Shown here: positions 1 through 10,182 of the stretch, piece by piece
Layout: every line of letters starts with the position of its first letter
Numbering within the stretch: the stretch's first letter is position 1
The notes under the pieces: generated by a model
Told to the model about the DNA's origin: nothing
The model's input: only the letters and a program-made list of their open reading frames with translations
Database searches by the model: none
DNA from: Ceratotherium simum simum
Lineage: Eukaryota; Chordata; Mammalia; Perissodactyla; Rhinocerotidae
Length of the DNA stretch: 64,000 nucleotides
Direction of reading: 5' to 3'
Assembly (NCBI RefSeq): GCF_000283155.1
Contig: NW_004454160.1
Coordinates: 2,227,297 to 2,291,296, forward strand
Translations under genes and position numbers: made by a program

Positions 1-51
1 CAGATCTCCCACTTTCAGCTCCAAATCAGGAAAAGAATTGTAAAAACTCAC

Positions 52-121
52 CTGTAAGGGTCATGGAAGTGTGGAACTCATTTTTTAAAATGTTCAAAAC
101 TTCCTCAACACCACGTTCACC
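52..121 (-). CDS. HAO2: HAO2 coding exon 6
   Basis: This exon is 70 nt. It encodes residues 313-335 ([19 protein letters not shown] and onward) and the first base of Gly336. The acceptor is gggaacag before GGTGAA and the donor is CTTACAG followed by GTGAGT at 51-50. The remaining residues, including the expected C-terminal peroxisomal signal (SRL in human), are in the next exon outside the window to the left. Bases 1-51 are the start of that last intron. Confidence 0.95.
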
Positions 122-3100
122 CTGTTCCCAAGACAAAGAGAGAAAGAGAGAGAGAGACAAAAAGAGGCATGAAGGAACATTTTGACCATATGCTGAGTAT
201 AACTTCTAGGTGTGCTCAGAGCTGTGGTGGGGTGATGGGGGGTATCTGTGAGATTAGAACTATGCTGGGAATAAAGGTAAGCAAAGAGGGAAAATATAGG
301 GGTGAGACCTCTTGAATATTTGCAACATACTGCAGAGGAAGCATGCAGTTGCGGGCCAGGTGTAAGTGTTCTTTAGGAATCTGGGGCACCTTGAAAAATG
401 GCTGGGCTTGGGGGCTAAACTACAGAAAAGCATGGAAAAGAATGAGAAGCGCAGTATCTTCCAGTTGGTTTTCATCTTAACACTCTCACCTTGCAGGCGA
501 GACCCCACAGGATTGGTCTCCCCAGAAAAATGCACTTAGCCCCGAGGGCCAGAGCCTTCAGCACGTCATTGCCAGTTCGGATCCCACCATCCATGTACAC
601 TTCAATTTTTCCTTTCACAGCAGCCACCACTTCTGTCAAGGCATCAATCTGAAAAGGAGAGACATGCGTTGCTCAAGGGATTTCCGTTTTGACTCTCAGG
701 GCATCATGGGACAGAGGTGCCCCCTCAATGTGGGCTGGGACCAGGAAGTCCAAGCAGGGTGATGTCTAACAGCTTCTTCTCTTCCTGCTCTTGAGGCTGC
801 TGGCGCCTATCAAAGCAGTGTAGCTATGTTCCTGAGGCCCAGGAACTTTCTGTGGGCTCTCCCTCCCGCCATTTTCTGCTCTGACAGAGGGCAGCTTCTC
901 TCTGACTCACTTGTTTGGATGTCTATGGCTTGGAAGATATTCTTGGTTCCTCTTCATACCCTAAAGCAGACATTTTCCATTTACGGTGTTCATTTTAATG
1001 TTCTTCTTTTTAAAGAACATTTTGATTTTGCTTTTCTTCCACCTTCTCTGTTTCTAGGGTGGCACAGCTAGAAGTGTTCTCCATTGCTAAGTCTTTTTGG
1101 CAAAACAAGAGTGATGAGCCATGGCCCGAGTGTCTGTACCGCAGCCTCTCTTGTGTAACTGGGCTGCACATTGTTCCTTACACACGTTTGAGCAACTTGT
1201 TCCTGACTCCCTTATGGGTTATCTGAGACATGGGATGGGAATGCAGTGGCGACACTGTAAAAGTAGATTTGAAGCCTTTGAAAGACAAAAGAAAAGCAGG
1301 TTATCACGTTGGCCTGGTTTTTCCACTGGACCCTATCTCTCACCTTGCCTCTTCAATTCTAGGCTCTGTGGCCAACAGGCGCTGTTGACCCAAGGTGCCC
1401 CAAGCTTCGTGCTCCTGGTCACGTCCAAGTCTGTAAGGAAGGGTGACAGCACAGTCTGGGAAAAGACTTGGGGAAAGAGTTCTAGAATTGCCTCAGGGCT
1501 CCTGTTCTGCGCCCCTTTGAGGGCACAGACAACCAGAGGAGGAATAGAAACTGGGCCCTAGGGGGACTTCTGCTGCTGAAGGAATCAGTCAGAATTCTAC
1601 CTGAATGAGATCCCTTGGTTGAGACTCAGCGGAACATGAAATAAGCGAGGAAAGAACTTTGTACTTTAATTTACATGGAGAGGAGAATTAAATATGTTTT
1701 GGGCTTACATGTAATAAGTGGAGGGAATGCATGTTCAAATAAGGGATATTTTTATAGCCCCAGCATGGAATTATTTGGAATATTTCTATGATGTTGTGAA
1801 AAAGAAAGAAATGTGTTTGTGCAAATTCTTCTAGTGAGCCTTATTGGATAATGGAGCTGATGGAATTTGAGATACAGATTAGGGAGTGAATTTCAGCCTA
1901 AGGTCCAGTGATAGGTCACAACAGGACATTCATCAGAGCTTTCTGGGGACAATAGCTAGCTTATTCCTTTTCCCTAGTCCCAGGAGGAAACACAAGGAAT
2001 GTCAGATATGGAACCTTATAGAGATAGGGACTTCACTCAAAGAGTCATAGCCTTCATGGGGAGGGGACTAGGGTTAGAGGAGTGAGGAGGCACTTAGGTA
2101 CAAAATTTACGGGGTGCCAAAAAATTCAGATAAATAGTATTTGAATGCAATGTTTAAAAAATCAAATGGCAACCTTTGATCTGTGAGCTGGGTGCTAGTT
2201 TTTATAAATAAAGTTTTATTGAATCCAGAGCCAGGATTACGGTGAGATGAGTGAGGCAGGGTTATGCAAGTGCAGGGACAGATTTTGTCTCTATTATAAT
2301 TTATCTTGTCTTATTGATATTTAAAATGTTGATATTTTGTTCAGCTTGGATTTTTTGCATTATTTTCATTTTTAAAATAATGCATTAAACTATTATTTAT
2401 CTTACCAAGTTTTTCTGGCACCTTAAATTTTGAGCCAGAGGCATGTACCTCACTAGCTTCACACTAATTTTGGCACTGTTCCTGGGTGACCTTGGGTTTG
2501 GTTGTTACTCTAAATGGTTTGGGAGAACAACATGTTGATCAGCATGACAGGGTAGGAGAAATTCTTCTTTCTGGCTCCTGCCTTCGCCAACACTCATTCT
2601 CTGTTGAGGAACTGCAGTGGGAGAATTAGTCGGCCTCTTTCTCCACTTATGACTCAGTCTTCCCCAAGGGAGCAAGACTAGCTAAACTGATTCATGAGAC
2701 AGAGCCTATATTATAATGTTTTATTAGAGTTATTTCAATATTCTACCCTTTTTGCTGCTTATTCGTGATGGGTTCTTCTTTGCTTTCTGCTCCCATCTAG
2801 TAGGCACAATTGGGACTGCCCAGGGCCTGCTACGTTCTTTTGTACTATCTGTTCTGCCAGTTACTGGGTGTATGAGAGGTGGCATTATCGGCATCCTGGC
2901 AGGAGTTGGGTGAGAGAGCTTGGCGTGTGTTCTACAGACCTGCTTTCTCCTGGGGTCATAGGTCAAGAGTTGGTGTGGGAAGCAGTAGGCCTGATCGTTT
3001 CCTTCAATTCAGCTCTTACTGAGAGCCACAGTAAAGTGTGCCCATTGCTTTCCATGTGGGCTTGTCATTCTGTGCCTGTTCTCTCTCAGTTAGAGCCTGG

Positions 3101-6100
3101 TGGGGAGGAGGAGGCGAGTAATTGGCACCTTAAACCTCCAAGCCTCACAAGCCTTGGAAGGTACAAACCAACTGATGTACCTTTTCTATTTGCTGGAGTT
3201 TGTCTTAAAGAAGTCCTTGAAAATGTGCTGAAGATTTAAGGATGGTCACTGATGCATTGTTTAAAGTAGCAAAAGCTTGGAAGCAATCCAGATGTTCAAC
3301 AATAGAAAGTTGGTTATAAAAATTGTCCATTCATACTACACACCATAAAAAATAAGAGAAGCATATACATTGAGATGAAATGATGCTATTAATATATTAA
3401 TGAGTGAAAAGAAGAAAATTACAAAATATTGTGTATAGTTTTTTAAACCTAAAATGTTATATTTGCATTAAGGAGTTGATAAAAACAATTACCAAAATAT
3501 TGTCGTTAATGACAGTGATGAAATTAGGGGTGATTTTTATCTTATTCCTTTCCTATGTATATTTTTTAATTTATCTGTAGTGAACGTGTTTTACTTATAT
3601 AATAAAAAGGCCAAAAAAACTTAAGAGAAGAAAAACCCACTTCCCTTCCTTGCAATGAGTCAAGCAGCAATAGAAGAATCTCTTGAAAAAATATAAGCTA
3701 TATATCCCCATGAAAATAAATCAACAATTAATTCCCATTTAAAGATTCTTTCTCTGCCTCCCTCCTCTTCATTTTCTTTCCCCAAACTCCATCCATAATG
3801 GACATAAATTCATAAGTTAGGGGAAACATTACAGACTGTCTCAGATTTTTAGCGAAGGATTCCTAAGGTATTTTTAAGTTTTATTGTGAAAGACGGTTAT
3901 TTGTTAGCTCGAGTGAGGCACGGTTCCTTCCTGGGATGTATCACATGAGAAAATGTGAAGTTACAATCTATGCAAACAGGCAAACTTCAAGGGGTACACT
4001 TTCTTCCAGAAGGCAGGTGACCTCAGCACCTTTAGAACATCTCTCCTATCAAATTCCACCTTAACCACTTACTAACTTGTCAAAGTGTGAACAAGAGTTT
4101 AATATCTTTAAACTCCAGTATCCTTATCTGTAAAATAGGAATAGTAATACTCATCTTGCAGGACCATTGTGAGATTTAGAGATGATGTATGTAAAGTTTG
4201 TAAAAATAGCCTGGCACACACTAGGCTATCATTAACGATTAAAAGTTCTTAAAATTCACAGGTGTGTACCAACATATGTGGTAAGGGAGAGGGGAGTGTG
4301 CACCAAATTGCACAGAGTACCTTGCTGTGGACAAATACACACACCACTCACAAACACACCCCCTCTGAAGTCATCCTACTTACAGAAGCGGGAACCTCAT
4401 CAAGCTGCCTCCCACCATGATTGGAAACAATGATGCCTTGGACATTGTGCTTCACAGCTAACTCTGCATCCTCTTTTGTCAAGATCCCTTTCAGGATGAT
4501 GGGCAATTGAGTTATGCTCTGCAACCAGGAGAGATCATCCCAGCAGATGGATGGGTCAATGCGGGACATCTGGAGAGAAGGCATTGAATTTCTCTGTGGG
4601 GAATAAAAGAGAACCTTAGTCCTGAACTCCTTCAAGACCGCTTGATCTATTCCAAGGCCGAGACACATTTGGAGAGTCACCATTTATAGACTTGAAAAGA
4701 GGAACAACAAAATCCAACACTTCTAGCTCATTTTTCTAACAAAATTTGTGTAAAAAGAATTTCTACTTCAATTGCTTATTCATTAAGCATTAATTGTGTC
4801 CCTGCTCAATAATTATGTCAGGATCTGGGGACAAAAAGACAAATAAGACACAATCCCTACTTTGAAAGAACTCACAGTTTAGTAAGTGAGATAAGGTAAG
4901 CAAAAGCATTCATAGGCCGATGTAATGTGTTGTGGTTGAGAAATGCACAGGGTAACAAGAACTAAGCAATACTTCAATAATCCTAAATCAGATATTACTC
5001 AATATTTATCCTTGGCTTACCATGTGAGTCAAATATCCATAAATTGTAATGTGTCTCTGGAATCTGAGATAAGGATTATAGAAAATCTCAAGGCCAATTT
5101 GTGTTAGTGAGTAGAACTGTTGAGTCACTTGGCTAGGTATCTCAGCTGCCCATTGGCTGAAAAGTCTGGTATCACTATCTCCACTGTAGCCAAGGGATTC
5201 CAACTTTACCATGGCTTTTTCTTTCTGGGGCACTCCATCCCATCTGACTGTAGGATTTTAATGGGGGAAGTGGCCTTTGCAGTCACCTAGTTCAGCGATT
5301 CCAAACAAGCGTGCTGTAGCACCCTGGTGCTTCATGGATGAATTCTAGGTGTGCAGAGATATTGAGCCCTCAGTTCTCAAGGCAGCAGGGTGGGGCCTGG
5401 GCTGGCTACACTCCATGAGCCAGTCACCCTGGGTGTGAGCATCCTCTTCAGATGTTTATCTTCACAGTTTATCTTAGTGTGCCATCTAAAATTATTATTT
5501 TCTAAGTGTGCCATAAAGCAGAAAATGTTGGAAGAACTTGTTTAGTTTACTTTCCTATTTCATGAAAAAATCCTTTCCCTAGCTTTCCTATTTCTCAGCA
5601 TCCAGTCCGGGCCAGAACACTTCTGGTAAAAGGTTGGGCAACTCCAGGGGGAAGAATATTTTGTCTTATATTCTGCTTGTCGGGAAGTTCTGGGCAGCAG
5701 GAACCAGATCTGCTTTTTGAACTGCTGCATTCCCAGTGTCTGGCACAGAACAGACCCTCAATGATTTCTTGTGGAAAGAAAGAAGGGAGGAAAGAGGGAT
5801 GGAAATTTGCCTCCTCTAATGCCTGCCCACTCGATCTAGTATCTCTCCTACCTCTTTAGGTGATCGAAGATCTTTCAGCAGTAAGTTTGTCTTCAAGTCC
5901 AATTGGTTTCGAACGTCATGCCACCTGTTGCCACTTATGGGTACATCCACAGTGATTACCAGAGCTTTGAAACCCAGGGATTCTACCCTCTGGATCAGCT
6001 GTCTGTTTAGCTGTCGGTCCCGCTGCACATAGAGTTGGAACCACCGGAGGCCTCCGGGGGCAGTAGAAACAATGTCTTCAAGGGTACAGCTGGCATACGT

Positions 6101-9100
6101 GCTGGTGACATAGCAGATACCAGCTGCTTGGGCAGCTGCAAAGCAAATGACACAACTCAGGTTGGAGGATAGAGGCATTCTGGACTGGGATGAGAAGCCC
6201 TAGGAGTCTGTGCTGTCTCTGGCCAGCTTGCCATGTGAGTGAAGATAGAGCTTAACTTCATTCCACTTCCCTGTGGGGCTGGGATAGGAGGCGTTTGATC
6301 ACACTGGGAGGTCTAAAGCTGTCTGGGTCCCCCTTTGTACAACCTGTCTTACAAACACTGTAGTTCATACTAAAATATTTCCAACTAGAGATGTGTTTAG
6401 TCCCCTGAACCATTTTGGGGATGCTGCAGCATTTAGATAGGAAATGGGCTTCTGGTGAACTCATTAATGAAGCAGAAGGGAATTAAAGACGGCAAAGGAT
6501 GAGAAAATGTAATTCCAATGGAGAAGACTGAGCTTGTAGTGGAAAAATTATGATATCTGAAGTTAGAAGAACACTAGTTCTACCACTTTTTAGCTGTGTG
6601 GTGTTGAGTCTCATTTTCTTTTCTGTTTTTTTTTTTTTTTTTGTGAGGAAGATCAGCCTTGAGCTAACATCTGTCGCCAATCCTCCTCTTTTTGCTGAGG
6701 AAGAGTGGGCCTGGGCTAACATCTGTGCCCATCTTCTTCCACTTTATATGGGACACTGCCACAGCATGGCCTGACAAGCAGTGCATCAGTGCACACCTAG
6801 GATCCAAACCCCAGGCTGCTACAGCGGAGTGCACACACTTGACTGCTGCGCCACCGGGCCAGACTGAGTCTCATTTTCTTTATCTGTAAAATGGAGGAAA
6901 TAATAATATCTCTTTTATAGGGTTGTTGGGAGATTAAATAAGATACTAGATATGGAAGCATTTTTTAAATTACAAACTTATGTATTGTATAAATGCTAGT
7001 GATAATAAGGTTGATGACAATGATGGTGACCATGACGTAGACAACTGCTGCTGCATGGCATGTTTCTCATTTCTTACTTTAATCATTTTCTGTAGCATTC
7101 TTCAACAGGTTAATGTCACTACCATTCTACAACCCATGGGCAGAGAATTTGGCCTAATCAAGAATTAATATTTTCAATTCCTAATGTCAACAGGAGATAC
7201 CCAATTCTTTTGGGGTGTCTTCCCCACTCTCAAAACAATACAACACATTCAACCATGAAGATTTAATAAAGTAGTCATATTCATATATTCATATTCATAT
7301 TTCAACCTAGCCAGATTTTGTTCCTAACCCGACAGATGTCACTTTCAGCTCTAGAATTCTTGGATTCATTGCTTCTTGTATCATAGAGTCAAAGGAAAAG
7401 AGCCCAGGGAACCCCTGGGAAACTTGCAAAAAAATAGATTTGGCCCAGGGTGAAGATTACAGAGGAGCCACAGGAATATTTTTAGCCCCTTTCTTCCTCT
7501 CTCTTCCCTCCCCTCCCCTCCCTCCCCTTCCCTTCCCTTCCCTTCCCTTCCCTTCTCTTCCCTTCTCTTCTCATTATTTTTTAGTGGTGGGTGGGGAATG
7601 AGGGAAGAGAATGAGGGGCTACTAGGAAGGAGACATACCCCAACAAGAAACTTTTTGTCAAATAAGATAACAAAGTCAATTGAGGTGAAAGGAAATGGAA
7701 TATTTGGACAAGAGCACCTGCCAGGGCCTTGTGTTAAGGACCTAATGTCATGACCCTCTCCTCATCAGAACTTCAGAGATTCACCATTTGGCTCCAGCCC
7801 TGGCCCAGGAGTGGTCAAAGAGAGCCCTACCCTTGATGCCACATTGAGCATCCCTTTCCCCACAGATAGTGTGTCAGAGGAGCCAGTGTCCCTCTTCTGT
7901 GGGATGGCTTGGTGGGATTTTCAAACCTCCTATTAATCTGTAGCCCCTTTCCCACTCTAACCATTCTTTATTATGGAAAATGGGTATTTTTTCAATCTTA
8001 GGTGAAATGTTAGCAAACATAGCTTTAAGCATTCCTTTTCCCACCCTCCTTAAGTCTAACCAGATTGCTTTCCCTAAACCCTTTCTATAGAGAAATCTTG
8101 GAGCTGCCTGCCCCTGCTCTAAATACCTCCTGCTTACTTCAGGGTCCCTGGGAAGGGACCCTCAAGATGGGGTTTGTTCATACCTCTGGCCGTGCTCATT
8201 TCTCCATCAGGCCAGGCGATGCAGTGGAAACCTGTGGGTGAGATGCAAATGGGGGCACTGATCTCCTCCCCTTGGATTGTGGTTCTGGTGTCCACTTCTG
8301 ACACATCTTTCAGATACCGAGGACGGAGGCGAATTCTGTGCTGGACAACAAAGAGATTTTCTATTGGTGGGATTACTCTCCAGCATGGGGCTGCTGCCTG
8401 GTGCTGGGGCCTCCAGATTCCTGGTACAGGTCTAGACCAGACTAGGTTCCAAGAAACCTCTGGCTGGGTCAGTTGGCTGGTAGCTGATTAGGCAGTATAG
8501 ACCAACTGGAGGTCCCTCTACAGAAAGCCTCTCCCAACACCCTATTCCTTATTAACCTGCCTTCTCTGAACTCCCTGTACGTATGGTCCACACCATTCCC
8601 TGCCTTGCTCCAACAGGGGTCTGTGTCTTTGAGCTGTGCCTCCCTGACCAGACTCTCAGCACTTGGATGGTTTGAATGATTCATTTTAACAAGGACTAGA
8701 AAGGAAAAGAATAAGCAGGAAGGAATTCCAGGCTATTTCCCTCTCAGGTTAGAATCAAGTCTCCACAAAGTAAGAAAAGGTCACTGAAAGAGGACAAATC
8801 CCAGAGAATGACATGGCATTGTTATTGGTTTTTTTGCTAGTGGCTAATTCGTTTGAAGATTTGACTTAAATACTGCTTAAGAAGAAGGTAGGAAAATTCA
8901 CAAATAATAAATATATAAAACACACTTTTAAGACAAATAGATGCTTAACCTCAGGGTCCAAAAATGCTTGTTTTTCATAAAATATTATTATTTATGTACA
9001 CAAACTTAGAAAGATTTTTCTGGAAATACTGAGTGTGCAAACTTGAATTAGATAGCCTCAGTTACTTCATCTGTGAAATTGGAGCAATGATCCAAATTTC

Positions 9101-10182
9101 CCAATAGTCTTGTGAAGACAAAATGAGATAAAGCAATTAAAGTGCTTATTATAGTGCTAATTAAGTATGAAAATTTAGAATATAGTGTTCACTTTGTATC
9201 CCATTTTTCAGTTTTCTTCGGACCTCTCTATTATAGCGGTCAGTAAACTTTTTCTGTAAAGGACCAGACAGTAAATATTTCAGGCTTTATGGACCATGTA
9301 GTCTTTGTCACAATTATTCTGCTCTGCTGTTGTAATGTAAAAGCAGTCATAGACAATATGTAAATGACTGAGCATGGCTGTGTTCCAACAAAACTTTGTT
9401 TATGGACATCAAAATATGAACTTCATATAATTTTTACATGTGACAAATTATCATTCCTTTGATTTTTTCAACCATTTAAAAATGAAAAACCATCCTTAGC
9501 TAGTGGACGATACAGAAATAGGTGGGAGGCCTGACTTGGCCTGTGGGCTATTGTTGACTGATCCATGCTCTATCCCTTGCTGTTCCAGTCCAACCTTTGA
9601 ATCACTCTTCTTTCATCCCTAAGACTCCTAGGGTCTCCATATTTCCTCCAACCCTGAGTCCTCTTTCCTGTTGTACATTCTGTCCTCCAAACCAGAAGTT
9701 TAGGAACTGAGGAGATTTAGGCTTATACAGCTGGCTTCTCCTCCCCCGCCCACGTGACCAGCAACCTGGGACTCTTGTCCTATCTTGTCAGGTGGCAAAG
9801 TTGCTGGGATGCAGATGGGGAGTGATTCACTTGTGCACTGAGATAAGTTCTCTCTCTATGCAACCTCTCCCCAGCCACCTGTCCACCCCTCAAAAAAAAA
9901 CCCGAAAACCAAAATAACAACAAAAACCATTATTATAACTTGAGTATTCTGTCTTCTTTGGAGGCAGAAACCAGAACTACTACCTTCTGAGGAGCTCTCA
10001 ACCAGTGCACCTTAGCTTAACAATAGAAAGGATACAGAACAAAAAACAAACTTTTTAAATGCTGTGATGTTGTCTTCCTGCGTGAAGCCTTCACCAGCTC
10101 CTCCTTCAATATAATCCCATGTCAACTTCGAGAGACGCTCCCGTGCACGGGCTTGAAAGTCTGTCAAACACACGAAGGGCAT
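52..10182 (-). CDS. HAO2: HAO2, hydroxyacid oxidase 2 (six coding exons; 3' end outside window)
   Basis: This is the peroxisomal FMN-dependent 2-hydroxyacid oxidase, which oxidises long-chain L-2-hydroxy acids to 2-oxo acids and produces H2O2. The coding sequence joins 10182-10052, 8335-8184, 6135-5852, 4593-4384, 648-490 and 121-52 on the minus strand. All junctions have AG/GT and compatible phases, giving 335 codons plus 1 nt. The human protein is about 351 residues, so about 16 are missing beyond base 1. Family landmarks visible are Tyr24, Gln128 and Tyr130 (FQLYV), Thr156 and Asp158 (ITVD), Lys224 (ILKGIL), the active-site signature SNHGGRQ with catalytic His248 and Arg251, and the phosphate-binding stretches DGG (279-281) and GR (302-303). 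The fold is a single TIM-barrel domain. There is no frameshift or stop, so the gene looks functional. Identification rests on remembered human HAO2; residue numbers were counted by hand. Confidence 0.97.
122..489 (-). other. HAO2: HAO2 intron 5
   Basis: This 368-bp intron is the shortest of the gene. It has GT at 489-488 and AG at 123-122. A purine run rich in GA repeats lies at about 140-163. I see no repeat family or RNA gene in it. Confidence 0.9.
490..648 (-). CDS. HAO2: HAO2 coding exon 5
   Basis: This exon is 159 nt, exactly 53 codons (residues 260-312), phase 0. It starts [14 protein letters not shown] and contains [20 protein letters not shown] and [13 protein letters not shown]. The DGG (279-281) and GR (302-303) stretches form the FMN phosphate-binding end of the barrel. 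The acceptor is ccttttcag before ATTGAT and the donor is TGCAAG followed by GTGAGA. It is highly conserved relative to human HAO2. Confidence 0.97.
3240..3615 (+). repeat. L1-like LINE fragment
   Basis: The text around agcttggaagcaatccag and the following lines match the region of mammalian L1 that precedes the 3' end (native reading about samples compared with a small numbered series of target-derived words). An A-rich end with aataaaaagg occurs near 3,600. It is old and diverged, and the exact subfamily cannot be called by eye. Confidence 0.55.
4060..4240 (+). repeat. MIR SINE fragment
   Basis: MIR core and tail words are visible: a diverged cttatctgtaaaatagga, a gaccattgtgagattta block, and the tail agcctggcacacactaggc. 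It lies in HAO2 intron 4. Confidence 0.75.
4384..4593 (-). CDS. HAO2: HAO2 coding exon 4 (active-site exon)
   Basis: This exon is 210 nt, exactly 70 codons (residues 190-259), phase 0 on both sides. It encodes [20 protein letters not shown] and the FMN-dependent 2-hydroxyacid dehydrogenase signature SNHGGRQLD. His248 is the catalytic base, Arg251 binds the substrate carboxylate and Lys224 contacts FMN. The acceptor is ccccacag before AGAAAT. The donor GTAAGT after GCTTCT matches the consensus perfectly. Skipping this exon would keep frame but remove catalysis. Confidence 0.97.
4594..5851 (-). other. HAO2: HAO2 intron 3
   Basis: This 1,258-bp intron has GT at 5851-5850 and AG at 4595-4594. 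About 4,760-4,960 resembles an old L2/MIR-type fragment. About 5,280-5,560 holds words such as gtgtgccataaagcag that look like a decayed DNA-transposon relic. About 5,680-5,775 resembles an L2 3' end (gtctggcacagaacagaccc). No exon is seen inside it. Confidence 0.8.
5852..6135 (-). CDS. HAO2: HAO2 coding exon 3
   Basis: This exon is 284 nt long. It completes Ala95 and encodes residues 96-189, ending SPKE. The acceptor is TTTGCAG before CTGCCC and the donor is AAAGAG followed by GTAGGA, phase 0. It carries FMN and substrate contacts of the family: FQLYV (Gln128, Tyr130), VITVDVP (Thr156, Asp158) and GNR (Arg165). The end of the exon encodes the start of the variable loop that follows RNQL, where HAO2 and HAO1 differ in length. 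Confidence 0.97.
6570..6975 (+). repeat. MIR SINE interrupted by an ERE insertion
   Basis: The left part (ctaccactttttagctgtgt) and the right part (tctttatctgtaaaatggag, gggttgttgggagatt) are the two halves of one MIR in plus orientation. They are separated by the ERE at 6,621-6,864, so the MIR is the older element. Confidence 0.85.
6621..6864 (-). mobile_element. ERE SINE (perissodactyl tRNA-derived), minus orientation
   Basis: The element starts, on the plus strand, with a poly-T run and gtgaggaagatcagccttg. It ends with the tRNA-like head reading ccaccgggccagac, so its 5' end is at the right. It is flanked by a 16-bp exact target-site duplication tgagtctcattttctt at 6,605-6,620 and 6,865-6,880. 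The body is about 244 bp, shorter than the second copy in this window. ERE SINEs are known from horses and relatives. Confidence 0.92.
7495..7573. repeat. (CCCTT)n / polypyrimidine tract
   Basis: The plus strand is a nearly pure C/T run of about 79 bp. A CCCT/CCCCT block at 7,506-7,527 is followed by repeated CCCTT units. The minus strand, which is the HAO2 sense strand, is correspondingly purine-rich with several G3-G4 runs. Confidence 0.95.
8184..8335 (-). CDS. HAO2: HAO2 coding exon 2
   Basis: This exon is 152 nt long. It completes codon 44 (Lys) and encodes residues 45-94, from [15 protein letters not shown] to GEMSTAR, plus the first base of codon 95. The acceptor is cacag before AATTCG, and the donor is AGAG followed by GTATGA. 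The segment [11 protein letters not shown] corresponds to the conserved flavin-contacting strand of the family (APIxIAPT). It matches human HAO2 almost residue for residue, with no indels. Confidence 0.97.
9045..9180 (+). repeat. MIR SINE fragment
   Basis: Diverged MIR words are visible: ctcagttacttcatctgtga, then cttgtgaagacaaaatgaga and a tail with gtgcttattatagtgc. Confidence 0.7.
9228..9570 (+). mobile_element. hAT-type DNA transposon relic (MER3/Charlie-like)
   Basis: The element reads gtcagtaaactttttctgta, then aggaccagacagtaaatatt and aggctttatggaccatgtag. It ends with ggcctgtgggctattgttga. This is the common mammalian nonautonomous hAT consensus that begins with ggtcagcaaactttttctgt. 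The exact family label is from memory. A second, reverse copy lies at about 46,890-47,105. Confidence 0.8.
10052..10182 (-). CDS. HAO2: HAO2 coding exon 1 (start codon exon)
   Basis: This exon encodes residues 1-43 and two bases of codon 44, beginning [10 protein letters not shown] and containing DYIEGGAG. The ATG is at 10182-10180. It aligns with the human start (MSLVCLTDFQ), which fixes the start choice. An AG two bases before the ATG (10186-10185) or the AG ending at 10191 is the likely acceptor, so a noncoding exon must lie upstream. The donor is AAAAA followed by GTTTGT at 10051. It has GT but lacks the usual G at -1 and purine at +3, so it is a weak site. Confidence 0.96.

Larger units (their letters stand above)
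649..4383 (-). other. HAO2: HAO2 intron 4
   Basis: This 3,735-bp intron lies between the active-site exon and exon 5. The stretch 660-2,100 shows nothing I recognise. About 2,100-2,450 is AT-rich and may be an old repeat. An L1-like fragment lies at about 3,240-3,615 and a MIR at about 4,060-4,240. The small open frames here (for example 826-1071, 1121-1561, 2868-3239) have no recognisable protein and are taken as chance. Confidence 0.85.
6136..8183 (-). other. HAO2: HAO2 intron 2
   Basis: This 2,048-bp intron has GT at 8183-8182 and AG at 6137-6136. It contains a MIR interrupted by an ERE SINE (6,570-6,975) and a long polypyrimidine tract (7,495-7,573). The rest, including 7,000-7,490 and 7,580-8,180, shows nothing recognisable. 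Confidence 0.85.
8336..10051 (-). other. HAO2: HAO2 intron 1 (between coding exons 1 and 2)
   Basis: This 1,716-bp intron has GT at 10051-10050 and AG at 8337-8336. It contains a MIR tail (about 9,045-9,180) and a hAT-type element (about 9,228-9,570). About 8,340-9,040 and 9,580-10,050 show nothing recognisable apart from an A-rich run near 9,893. Confidence 0.85.

Noticed and set aside
5006..5233. A 75-codon minus-strand frame in HAO2 intron 3 as an extra exon
   Set aside because: Exons 3 and 4 already join in phase 0 and align with human HAO2. The frame has no similarity to the enzyme family.
7495..7573. CRISPR-like or coding repeat array
   Set aside because: It is a simple pyrimidine microsatellite in an intron, with no spacers.
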